Assembly (NCBI GenBank): GCA_934675465.1
Contig: CAKUQM010000033.1
Coordinates: 1 to 18,611, forward strand
Source: an uncultured Erysipelotrichaceae bacterium
Lineage (GTDB): Bacteria > Bacillota_I > Bacilli_A > Erysipelotrichales > Erysipelotrichaceae
Direction: 5' to 3'
DNA: 18,611 bases
How positions within the stretch are numbered: position 1 is the first letter of the stretch; each line of letters opens with the position of its first letter. This document shows, one piece after another, positions 1-7,179 of this stretch. The position numbers and the translations under genes were made by a program. The notes under the pieces were generated by a model. That model had not been told where the DNA came from. It did not search any database and saw only the letters and a list, made by a program, of their open reading frames with translations.

Positions 1-1361
1 CCATATACCGGAAGCCATGGTCCATGTAAAACCCCTCTATTGACGAAAGTTCCATCATTTAATAGATGTAAAGATACTTCCCACAACCAGCCTACAAAAG
101 AAAGCACAAAGAAAATCACCAACAAGGTCGAAACACTATATTGTCTATTAGCTAAGACAATAGTATCTTTTCTCGATTTTTCTGTTATATCTTGAGGAGA
201 TAAACGATCAGGATAATCCTCATTATTAAAGATATCCTTATATACCTCATAGTGGGCTTCCTCTAATAAGGCATCATTATATTGATTAGACTTCTCATTA
301 TAATCAAGGACTACGCCAAAATTCTTCGCAAAGAAACCCTCTACCTTACCATATTCAGGATAAGCTACATCGATAGTCTTATCCTTATATAAGTCACCAT
401 AGACCTTCAATAATTCTTTTTTACTTGCATGTTCAAATAAATACTTATCATTTAAAAATTCATAGCCACTAATCTTATTTTCAATCGCTAAGCCTCTAAC
501 ATAGGCATAATATTCAACATTAAAACATTCAAGATATGGGTTAGAAAAGAAGATTCCTGATAAACCTAGTGTAAATATATCCAACAAAAACCAACCCGCA
601 AAAGACAATTGACACTTAACATATTCCCATTTGTGACCATTCATCATATCTCTTGATAACTTAATCGCATCATAAGACTTAATAGAAGGATTTTCTGCCA
701 CAATATAAGGTACCATCGCATAGGAACAAGACTTAATGATGCCTCCAACAATTGTAAACCACCATAAATATAAGAAGATTTCAACTTTTAAGGCACACCA
801 AATTGAATTTAAGACCTTACGACATCTAAAGATAAATAAGAAACGTGGAGCCTTTACCTCATCATATTTATAGCCTTCAAGAAAGATTCTTCGATAGATT
901 ATTTGATAAGCATTACGAACAAAAACTAAAACAGCTGATAAGAATAAGGCCGCAAAGACAACCGCTATCTTAGCTAAGATATCTCCTGAATGCATAAAAC
1001 CACTTATCGCTCTATAGATTACAATCAAGAAAGAACCAGTAGATAGACTTGATGTGACTGCCGCAAAGACACCTCTAGAATGGCCTATTTCAAGATTTCC
1101 AACATAGACATCCTTAAGTTCTACATTACTAGCGTCCTCTTCACTCTTATCTATATCGCCACTTAATAAATCTAATAAGACATTAGTTTCATTATCATTA
1201 CTTATGACATTGATTGAAGTGTTTTCATTCTTAACAATCGCTGTAGACTTCGCAAAATTAGCACCAATAAAAGATGCGAACAAACAAGCAGCTACAAAAA
1301 TAACATAATGTTTCTTTAATTTAGCCTTCGCTTGTTTCTTAGCAAGTTTTCTTTCAAACAT
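1..1361 (-). CDS. DUF975 membrane protein fused to CmpB-type putative ABC permease domain (C-terminus cut by window edge)
   Basis: Uninterrupted reading frame of 453 codons that leaves the window at its left edge, so the C-terminus is missing. The ATG at 1361 is preceded by AGGGAG with an 8-base spacer. The N-terminus is basic (residues 1-17), followed by a hydrophobic segment at about 18-38 and further hydrophobic segments near 110-118, 128-150, 192-212 and 252-275. Residues 206-290, with GGIIK, the AENPS block and the GHKWE and GWFLLDIFTLG motifs, look like the DUF975 family of integral membrane proteins. A hydrophilic linker (about 290-405) is followed by a new transmembrane segment and FVGWLWEV...NDGTFVNRG...HGPWLPVY (422-453). 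That block is typical of the start of the PF06541 'ABC_trans_CmpB' family. Neither family has a well-defined function, so none is assigned. It lies directly behind the suf terminator with its own promoter. Family calls are from recalled motifs, not a search. Confidence 0.8.
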   Translation of the reverse strand, partial: MFERKLAKKQAKAKLKKHYVIFVAACLFASFIGANFAKSTAIVKNENTSINVISNDNETNVLLDLLSGDIDKSEEDASNVELKDVYVGNLEIGHSRGVFAAVTSSLSTGSFLIVIYRAISGFMHSGDILAKIAVVFAALFLSAVLVFVRNAYQIIYRRIFLEGYKYDEVKAPRFLFIFRCRKVLNSIWCALKVEIFLYLWWFTIVGGIIKSCSYAMVPYIVAENPSIKSYDAIKLSRDMMNGHKWEYVKCQLSFAGWFLLDIFTLGLSGIFFSNPYLECFNVEYYAYVRGLAIENKISGYEFLNDKYLFEHASKKELLKVYGDLYKDKTIDVAYPEYGKVEGFFAKNFGVVLDYNEKSNQYNDALLEEAHYEVYKDIFNNEDYPDRLSPQDITEKSRKDTIVLANRQYSVSTLLVIFFVLSFVGWLWEVSLHLLNDGTFVNRGVLHGPWLPVY

Positions 1362-1385
1362 ATAATAATCTCCCTAATTAATGCA

Positions 1386-1415
1386 ATTATATTAAAAATC
1401 GGTTAGCTATTACAA
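1386..1415 (-). promoter_or_regulatory. Predicted promoter of the DUF975/CmpB gene
   Basis: On the minus strand a perfect -10 TATAAT occupies 1391-1386. A weak -35 TTGTAA (1415-1410) lies 18 bases upstream, inside the loop of the sufB terminator. The predicted start point near 1379 gives a leader of about 18 bases containing the AGGGAG ribosome binding site. Confidence 0.5.
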
Positions 1416-1424
1416 CTAACCGAT
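1392..1424 (-). terminator. Rho-independent terminator of the suf operon
   Basis: Perfect 9-bp stem ATCGGTTAG / CTAACCGAT (1416-1424 pairing with 1398-1406) with a 9-base loop, followed on the minus strand by TTTTTAATATAAT. The 5' arm contains the last two codons and the TAG stop of sufB, so a terminating ribosome would cover it. Confidence 0.8.
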
Positions 1425-2819
1425 AGATCCTTTCATATTAATCTTCAACAATTGATTCAACTCAACCGCATATTCCATAGGTAATTCCTTAGTAAATGGT
1501 TCAATGAAACCCAGAATAATCATTTGAGTCGCATCTTCTAAAGATAGGCCGCGAGACATTAGATAGAACAATTGTTCCTCACTAATCTTTGATACAGTAG
1601 CCTCATGTTCAATGGTACTTGAATTATTCTTCACAATATTGGTAGGAATAGTGTCTGAACTTGAGATATCATCAAGTATCAAAGTATCACATTCTACCTT
1701 AGCCTTAGAATTAGTAGCTTTCTCACTAATCAAGACCTTGCCACGATAATTAACCTTACCACCAACTCTACATAAAGATTTTGAAATAATAGTACTAGAA
1801 GTATCAGGGGCTAGATGAATCATCTTAGCGCCAGCATCCTGGAACTGTTTATGGGAAGCAACCGCAATAGAGATACAAATACCCTTAGCACCTCTACCCT
1901 TTAAGACACAACATGGATACTTCATATTCAAATGGGAACCGATATTACCATCAATCCACTCCATAATACCGTTTTCTTCTACTAGAGTTCTTTTAGTAAC
2001 TAGATTCAAGATATTATCAGACCAGTTTTGTACAGTAGAATAACGACACTTTGCATCCTTTTTAACAATTATTTCAACTGTAGCTGCATGCAAAGAATCC
2101 TTTGAATACTTAGGAGCTGTACAGCCTTCTACATAATGTAGATCACTGCCCTCATCACAAATAATTAGTGTTCTTTCAAATTGACCCATCAATTCAGAAT
2201 TAATTCTAAAATAAGATTGTAAAGGCTTATCTAACTTAACGCCCTTTGGCACATAGATAAAGGAACCACCTGACCATACAGCAGCGTTTAATGCTGCAAA
2301 CTTATTATCAGCATAAGATACAACAGTACCAAAATATTCCTTCACTAAATCAGGATATAGTCTTAAGGCAGTATCAGTATCATAGAAAATAACACCCTTT
2401 TCTTCTACTTCCTTAAGCATATTATGATAAACAACTTCCGATTCATATTGAGTTGAAACACCAGCCAAAAACTTCTGTTCAGCCTCAGGAATCTTTAGTT
2501 TCTCAAAAGTATTCTTAATAGTCTCAGGAACCTTATCCCAATCCTTTTCTACCTTATCAGATGGCTTGATATAGTAAGTGAAATCATTAAAGTCGATATC
2601 ACTTAAATCAGGTCCAAACTTAGGAAGTGGCATCTCCACAAACTTATGATAGGCCTTAAGACGATACTCTAACATCCAATCCGGTTCACCTTTGGTCTTG
2701 GAAATAGCCCTAATAACATCTTCATTTAAGCCCTTTGTTGTCTTAAAAACAGAGACATCCTCGTCCTTAAAGTCATAGGCATATTCTTCTTGATTCTTAA
2801 TAATATCTTGATTACTCAT
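1416..2819 (-). CDS. sufB: Fe-S cluster scaffold subunit SufB
   Basis: Main scaffold subunit of the SufBCD complex, on which [Fe-S] clusters are assembled in the cytosol using sulfur from SufS via SufU. The protein is 467 aa, normal for the family (about 465-495). The C-terminal half carries the SufB signature: C377 in VECDTL, the conserved HEATVSKI block (H405, E406) and the QLFYLMSRGL motif. C377 and E406 appear to match the Cys and Glu reported as important for cluster assembly in E. coli SufB. The mid-protein segment WSGGSFIYVPKGV (182-194) is also typical. The start overlaps the end of sufU by 8 bases (ATGAGTAA) and has only a weak ribosome binding site, so translational coupling is likely. 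Last gene of sufCDSUB, ending in a hairpin that includes its stop codon. Confidence 0.97.
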   Translation of the reverse strand: MSNQDIIKNQEEYAYDFKDEDVSVFKTTKGLNEDVIRAISKTKGEPDWMLEYRLKAYHKFVEMPLPKFGPDLSDIDFNDFTYYIKPSDKVEKDWDKVPETIKNTFEKLKIPEAEQKFLAGVSTQYESEVVYHNMLKEVEEKGVIFYDTDTALRLYPDLVKEYFGTVVSYADNKFAALNAAVWSGGSFIYVPKGVKLDKPLQSYFRINSELMGQFERTLIICDEGSDLHYVEGCTAPKYSKDSLHAATVEIIVKKDAKCRYSTVQNWSDNILNLVTKRTLVEENGIMEWIDGNIGSHLNMKYPCCVLKGRGAKGICISIAVASHKQFQDAGAKMIHLAPDTSSTIISKSLCRVGGKVNYRGKVLISEKATNSKAKVECDTLILDDISSSDTIPTNIVKNNSSTIEHEATVSKISEEQLFYLMSRGLSLEDATQMIILGFIEPFTKELPMEYAVELNQLLKINMKGSIG

Positions 2820-3237
2820 AATTATCTATCAACTCTTCCATCGCTTTAATGCCAATAGTACCACACTTAATACGATTAGCTTGTTTATATAGGGTATCAA
2901 AGGCATTAGCCTCTTCTAAAACATCTTCATCATAAGACTCTTCATTTAGCATCTTCTTATATTCATTAATGATTGACTTAGCTTCTTCTTTACTCTTGCC
3001 CTTAATCAAATCAGACATAATAGAAGTAGACGCAAAACAAATCGTACAACCAACACCATCAAAACGTACATCCTTGATGATGTCATCTTCAATCAACATT
3101 TGAACCTTAATATCATCGATACATGAATCAGACGCATTATGTATCATATGATATCTATCATCATCTACAAGACCCTTATTATGAGGATTTTGATAGTGAT
3201 CTAATAATATTTCTCTTTTAAATTGTTCATCCATCAT
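2812..3237 (-). CDS. sufU: SufU zinc-dependent sulfurtransferase
   Basis: SufU takes persulfide sulfur from SufS in Firmicute SUF systems and passes it to SufB. The start is set at the first of two tandem ATGs (3237). It overlaps the sufS stop as ATGA and follows AGGAG by 7 bases; this gives 141 aa. A longer frame upstream would lie inside sufS and has no support. The expected zinc/active-site set is present: C39 and D41 in SCID, C64 in GVGCTIC and C124 in RIKCGT. The motif around the active cysteine is divergent, reading SDSCID where NPxCGD is common, but the ligands are kept. C67 is an extra cysteine three residues after C64. It sits between sufS and sufB, as in Bacillus. The alternative IscU-type role is less likely given this operon. 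Confidence 0.93.
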   Translation of the reverse strand: MMDEQFKREILLDHYQNPHNKGLVDDDRYHMIHNASDSCIDDIKVQMLIEDDIIKDVRFDGVGCTICFASTSIMSDLIKGKSKEEAKSIINEYKKMLNEESYDEDVLEEANAFDTLYKQANRIKCGTIGIKAMEELIDNYE

Positions 3238-4442
3238 AACAATGCTCCTACACACTTTTCTAGTGTACAATCCTTAATTAATTCAATAAATTTATCAATC
3301 TCATCAGTTGTGTTATAAAGATACATACTAGCACGGATACTTTGATCAGTTCCGGTGATATTATGTAAAATCTTAGCACAATGATTACCAGTTCTTACAC
3401 AAATACCATATTTATTTAAATAAGAACCAACATCTTGGGCAAAGATACCTTTGACATTAAACGAAGCAATCGCAACCTCAGCATTTGGATTATAAACCAC
3501 TACATTATCCAATTTACATAGCTTATCCATCATATACTTAATTAAGTAGTTATCATATTCTTGGATCATTACCATACCAATACTATTAAGATAATCAATC
3601 GCACCACCAAGACCCAATACTCCTTCAATATTAGGTGTACCAGCTTCAAATACTTCTGGCACATCTTTTAAGATGACATTACCATCTTTATCAAATCTAG
3701 CATTAGCGCCTCCTCCTAAAAACATAGGATTCATTTGTTCAAGTAAGCCATATTTACCATACAAGACACCAACACCGCTTGGCCCTAACATCTTATGTGC
3801 TGAGAATGATAAGAAATCACAATCAATATCTTTCACATCAACTTTAATATGAGGCACTGCCTGAGCACCATCAACCAGAACCAAAGCATTATTTTCATGG
3901 GCTATCTCACAAATCTCTTTAATAGGATTAATATAGCCTAAGACATTAGATACATAAGTGATACATACTGCCTTAACACTAGGATCGAAACATTCTTTAT
4001 ATTTATCGATATTAAAAGTTCCATCTTCATTCAAAGGAATATACTTAACATTCAAATCCTTTTCCTTAGCTAGTCTAAAGATAGGAAGAATATTGGATGC
4101 ATGTTCCAAGTAGGTAGTAAGAATCGTATCACCCTTATTAAACAAATGTGATAAACCTTCTATTGCCATATTAAGCGAAGCAGTTGAACCACTTGTAAAG
4201 ACTATTTCTTCTTTTCTATTGGCATTTAAAAACTTAGCCACCTTATCTCTAACACCATCATATTTCTTTGATACATTAAAGGAAATATCATAGTCACCAC
4301 GATGAATATTACTTGTAGATGTAGTATAAAACTCATTAACAGTATCAATCACACACTTTGGCTTTAAGGTAGTTGCCCCTGAATCAAAATAAATAATTTC
4401 AGGATTATTTTTTATAACAGGAAAATCATCTCTTACATGCAT
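3234..4442 (-). CDS. sufS: Cysteine desulfurase SufS
   Basis: PLP-dependent enzyme that converts L-cysteine to L-alanine and an enzyme-bound persulfide, supplying sulfur to SufU. The 402-aa length is normal for group II desulfurases. The PLP lysine is K217 in SFSAHKMLGP. DGAQ at 191-194 holds the cofactor-binding aspartate, and the catalytic cysteine is C355 in RTGNHCAK. The N-terminal YFDSGATTLKP (18-28) is also typical. The segment usually written GGGEMI reads GGGANARF (243-250), a local divergence near the active site. The start overlaps the end of sufD by 10 bases and the stop overlaps sufU as ATGA, so sufS is embedded in a coupled operon. Confidence 0.96.
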   Translation of the reverse strand: MHVRDDFPVIKNNPEIIYFDSGATTLKPKCVIDTVNEFYTTSTSNIHRGDYDISFNVSKKYDGVRDKVAKFLNANRKEEIVFTSGSTASLNMAIEGLSHLFNKGDTILTTYLEHASNILPIFRLAKEKDLNVKYIPLNEDGTFNIDKYKECFDPSVKAVCITYVSNVLGYINPIKEICEIAHENNALVLVDGAQAVPHIKVDVKDIDCDFLSFSAHKMLGPSGVGVLYGKYGLLEQMNPMFLGGGANARFDKDGNVILKDVPEVFEAGTPNIEGVLGLGGAIDYLNSIGMVMIQEYDNYLIKYMMDKLCKLDNVVVYNPNAEVAIASFNVKGIFAQDVGSYLNKYGICVRTGNHCAKILHNITGTDQSIRASMYLYNTTDEIDKFIELIKDCTLEKCVGALL

Positions 4443-5170
4443 AAATCACTAACCTTCTTTTCAGCTAATTCTTTTAAGACCAGTCCATTTTCAAAGCCTT
4501 CATAGAAATTCTCACTAGGCATTAGATAACTTAAAAGTAATAAGCTTAAAGAAGCTTTCTTATCTAAGCCTCTAGAATTCATATAGAATAAGACATCATC
4601 ATCAATTGTGCCGCAAGACAAAGAATGTGATGCTTCTACATCGTTTTCATCAATCAATAAGATTGGCTCAACCCTACAATTCTTAGGATCTTCAAAAGTT
4701 AAACAATTAGACTTTTGGTGACACTTACAATTCTTAGCACCATTTACAATCTTACCGATAATAGTCATTTTAAAGTCTGCTTCTTCTAAACAAACAACCT
4801 TATTAGAAATATTGACCTTAGAATCCCATTCCTTATTAATTAAATCAAACTTGATATTCTTATCACCATAGCCTAAATAAGTAGAATTGATATTTAGTTC
4901 ACTATGGGCATTTACCTCAATACAGTTTTCATGAACAAGATTGAATCTATTTAAATCCAAATAATTAATTTCAACTCTTGAATTAATCAATTCGCCCTTT
5001 TCCTTTAAAGTAATTTCTTTATCCCCATCATTAAAAACCAACACTCTATAATCACCATCTTCGAAGTGATAATTAATTTCTAAGTCCTTATTTAAAACGA
5101 TAGTAATTACTTCAGAACTATTAAGATTGATATCTAAAGTACCTTCAACATTAGTATATAGCTTAGCCAT
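4433..5170 (-). CDS. sufD: Short SufD-like Fe-S assembly protein
   Basis: SufD pairs with SufB and SufC in the Fe-S scaffold complex. The chosen ATG at 5170 overlaps the sufC stop by 8 bases and follows AAAGG by 6 bases. Starting there gives 245 aa, well short of the usual 400 or more for SufD. The beta-rich core and the C-terminal signature remain: DVEASHSLSCGTIDDDVLFY with H182 matching the conserved SufD histidine, then SRGL and a helical tail. The N-terminal helical domain normally ahead of the core is missing. Residues 148-165 carry a cysteine-rich patch (C148, C150, H151, C156, C165, then C186) where most SufD proteins, from memory, have few cysteines. No frameshift is visible: the frame is open, and both ends overlap neighbouring genes cleanly. 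The position between sufC and sufS supports the SufD assignment. Confidence 0.88.
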   Translation of the reverse strand: MAKLYTNVEGTLDINLNSSEVITIVLNKDLEINYHFEDGDYRVLVFNDGDKEITLKEKGELINSRVEINYLDLNRFNLVHENCIEVNAHSELNINSTYLGYGDKNIKFDLINKEWDSKVNISNKVVCLEEADFKMTIIGKIVNGAKNCKCHQKSNCLTFEDPKNCRVEPILLIDENDVEASHSLSCGTIDDDVLFYMNSRGLDKKASLSLLLLSYLMPSENFYEGFENGLVLKELAEKKVSDLCM

Positions 5171-5987
5171 TATTTGCCTTTCTGTTTCTTGCACAAGTAC
5201 CAAGAGAATATACTAAAGGCTTATTTTCCTTAACTGGTTGAATCTTTAATTCATCATATAACCAGTCATAGCCTTCATTATCAATCTTATAAACAAGTTC
5301 ACTATCACCTTCTACCACAATCTTACCATCCACGATAACATGAGCGTGTGTTGGCTTGATTGAAGTAAAGAATCTTTCATAGTGAGATACAACCATTAGG
5401 CCAAGATTTGTTTCTTCTTTTAACTTTAAAATCGCATCACTAACTAGTTTTATCGCATCAACATCAAGACCTGAGTCAATTTCATCTAACATCGCAATAG
5501 ATGGTTTAAGCATCATCATTTGTAAAATTTCATTACGCTTCTTTTCACCACCTGAAAAACCATCATTGACAAAACGATGTGCTAAGTCTTCTTTCATTTT
5601 TAATTCTTTGATGCCCTTATCAATTTCCTTAATAAATTTAAATAATGAAATTGGAGTCTCACTTCTGGCATTGATGGCAGCTCTTAAGAAATCAGAGTTG
5701 GTAACACCCGCAATCTCTTGAGGATATTGAAGAGCTAAGAATAAACCCTTCTTACTACGAGTATCAACACTCATGCTTAAAACATCTTCACCATTGAAAG
5801 TGATAGAACCACCTGTAACTGTATAATTAGGATTTCCCATAATAGTTTGAAGAAGCGTTGACTTACCATTACCATTAGGACCCATGATGGCATGAATTTC
5901 TCCCTCTTTTACTACTAAATCTATTCCTTTTAAGATCTCTTTATCTTTTACACTAACATGTAAATCTTTTATTTCTAAAATATTCAT
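5163..5987 (-). CDS. sufC: Fe-S assembly ATPase SufC
   Basis: Cytosolic ABC-type ATPase of the SufBCD scaffold complex. All nucleotide-binding elements are present: Walker A GPNGNGKST (36-44), Q-loop Q87 in ALQYPQEI, signature FSGGEKKR (144-151), Walker B AMLDEIDSGLD (165-175) and the switch histidine H202. There are no transmembrane segments, and the FSGGEKKR and DEIDSGLD variants separate SufC from transport ATPases. At 274 aa it is slightly longer than usual (about 250-260), with a basic tail of unknown role after the usual GYDWL end. The ATG at 5987 follows GAGGTG by 5 bases. First gene of the suf operon, transcribed from the divergent promoter region at 5988-6138. Confidence 0.97.
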   Translation of the reverse strand: MNILEIKDLHVSVKDKEILKGIDLVVKEGEIHAIMGPNGNGKSTLLQTIMGNPNYTVTGGSITFNGEDVLSMSVDTRSKKGLFLALQYPQEIAGVTNSDFLRAAINARSETPISLFKFIKEIDKGIKELKMKEDLAHRFVNDGFSGGEKKRNEILQMMMLKPSIAMLDEIDSGLDVDAIKLVSDAILKLKEETNLGLMVVSHYERFFTSIKPTHAHVIVDGKIVVEGDSELVYKIDNEGYDWLYDELKIQPVKENKPLVYSLGTCARNRKANNG

Positions 5988-6005
5988 CTTTTCACCTCGC
6001 TAAAG

Positions 6006-6034
6006 ATTATAACACTATCAATTATTAATGATAA
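6006..6034 (-). promoter_or_regulatory. Predicted suf operon promoter (extended -10)
   Basis: On the minus strand, TGTTATAAT (ending at 6006) is an extended -10 box. A 4/6 -35 match TTATCA (6034-6029) lies 17 bases upstream. The predicted start near 5999 leaves a short leader that still contains the GAGGTG ribosome binding site of sufC. Confidence 0.6.
6016..6033. promoter_or_regulatory. Operator-like dyad over the suf promoter
   Basis: TATCAATTATTAATGATA is an imperfect dyad, 14 of 18 positions symmetric, with 5-base arms TATCA/TGATA. It fills the spacer and most of the -35 of the predicted suf promoter, where a bound repressor would block RNA polymerase. It resembles AT-rich Fur/PerR-type boxes in composition but does not match their consensus. 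The cognate factor is unknown. Confidence 0.35.
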
Positions 6035-6040
6035 AAAGAC

Positions 6041-6054
6041 TATCCCTAGGTATA
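6041..6054. promoter_or_regulatory. Dyad TATCCCTAGGTATA between divergent promoters
   Basis: 12 of 14 positions are symmetric around CCTAGG. It lies between the suf promoter and the plus-strand promoter, upstream of both. This is a possible activator or repressor site; there is no match to a site I recognise. Confidence 0.25.
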
Positions 6055-6086
6055 TGTGAAATTAGACTGAATTATTAGGCTAAAAA

Positions 6087-6115
6087 TTGTTTTAAGTAAG
6101 CCACTATTGTATAAT
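6087..6115 (+). promoter_or_regulatory. Predicted sigma-A promoter of the foldase-HIT operon
   Basis: -35 TTGTTT (6087-6092), 17-base spacer, perfect -10 TATAAT (6110-6115). The predicted start near 6122 is followed by AGGAGG at 6127-6132, six bases before the ATG at 6139. Confidence 0.75.
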
Positions 6116-6138
6116 TTAGAGGTTTTAGGAGGTTCCAA

Positions 6139-7179
6139 ATGGAATTTAAAGATATTCTTAAAAAATACTGGTTCTTATTACTAGTAGCAATTGGCTTACT
6201 AGTATATGTAGTTGTTTATTGTGTGCAAGCTTATTCAAATCGTACTGTTTATGTTAACGCAAAACAAGAAGATGGTAAGTCTATTGTTTATACATTAAAT
6301 AATGAAAATTATTATGCAGATGACTTATATGAAGAATTATATGCATCTCTTGGTGAAAGTGCTTCTTTAGTTAAGTGGTCAAAGGATGTTATTACTTCAG
6401 CTGTAGAAACAACTGATGAAGTAAGCAACATGGCTAATAATTATTACTCTTATATCGTTTCTCAAAACGATAAGACTAAGATTGATACATCACTAAAGAA
6501 TAGTGGTTACGCAAATGGTTTTGATGATTTAAAGGAATATTGTCTAGATATGGTTAAGTCTCAATTATTCTATAATGACTATTTCCGTAATAACTTTGAT
6601 ACATATGTACCAAACTTACTTGAAACTTTAAAGCCTCGTAAGGTTTATCACATTTTAGTTAAAGTAGCTGATGTGGGTAGTGCAACTGGCGATAATGGTT
6701 CTACCGTAAGAAGTGCTAACTTAACAACTGAAGAAACTGAAAACTATAACGCAGTTATTTCAGCTCTAGAAAATGGTGAAGACTTCAAGGAAATCGCTAA
6801 GAAGTATTCAGATGATGGTAGTGCAAGTGATGGTGGCTACTTAGGTATCTATACAACAACAAGTTCTAAGAGCACATTTGTGAGTGAATTTGCCAATGCC
6901 TTAAATGAAGCTGAAACAGGAACAGTAACCGAACCTGTACTTAGCCAATATGGTTATCATTGGATTTATACAGAAGAAGTTACAAACGATGAACTTAAGG
7001 AAAGTGATCAATTCTTAAGTGAAGTAGCTAATAACTATAACTTTGCCTCAATCAAGGCTGTAAAAGAAAAGAGTGATGAGTTAGGTTTTGAGATCGTTAG
7101 TGATAAGCTTAATGAAATCATTAATAGCTATATTGAATTAGCTGATAAGGAATTAAACGGAAGCGAGGAAGCTGAATAA
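6139..7179 (+). CDS. Membrane-anchored PrsA/SurA-like parvulin peptidyl-prolyl isomerase
   Basis: Predicted extracytoplasmic foldase. One N-terminal transmembrane helix (about 11-32) anchors the protein. No lipobox is present: the only nearby cysteine, C28, is preceded by VVY. A helical SurA/PrsA-like region (about 55-165) leads into a parvulin domain from H171 in YHILV to GYHWIYTEEV near 272-281. That domain includes LENGEDFKEIAKKYSDD (210-226), SDGGYLG and the F..A...L/G.V/PV pattern. A loop of about 20 residues after the first strand lengthens the domain. Residues 282-346 form a further helical tail. The total of 346 aa is a little longer than most PrsA proteins. It has a strong ribosome binding site (AGGAGG, 6-base spacing) and its own promoter. 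The stop overlaps the next ATG as TAATG, so it is coupled to the PrsA-like lipoprotein. Confidence 0.88.
   Translation: MEFKDILKKYWFLLLVAIGLLVYVVVYCVQAYSNRTVYVNAKQEDGKSIVYTLNNENYYADDLYEELYASLGESASLVKWSKDVITSAVETTDEVSNMANNYYSYIVSQNDKTKIDTSLKNSGYANGFDDLKEYCLDMVKSQLFYNDYFRNNFDTYVPNLLETLKPRKVYHILVKVADVGSATGDNGSTVRSANLTTEETENYNAVISALENGEDFKEIAKKYSDDGSASDGGYLGIYTTTSSKSTFVSEFANALNEAETGTVTEPVLSQYGYHWIYTEEVTNDELKESDQFLSEVANNYNFASIKAVKEKSDELGFEIVSDKLNEIINSYIELADKELNGSEEAE

Noticed and set aside
3238..3270. Longer sufU start 11 codons upstream
   Set aside because: It would lie wholly inside sufS, has no ribosome binding site, and the SufU family begins near MDEQFKREILLDHY.
5171..5203. Longer sufD start 11 codons upstream
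   Set aside because: It overlaps sufC further without a ribosome binding site; the ATG at 5170 is well spaced from AAAGG.
6034..6044. AAAAGACTATC repeated at 6034-6044 and as the terminator arm at 8447-8457, flanking the foldase operon
   Set aside because: An 11-base match in AT-rich DNA can arise by chance; there is no second hairpin arm near 6034 and no target-site or attachment-site structure.
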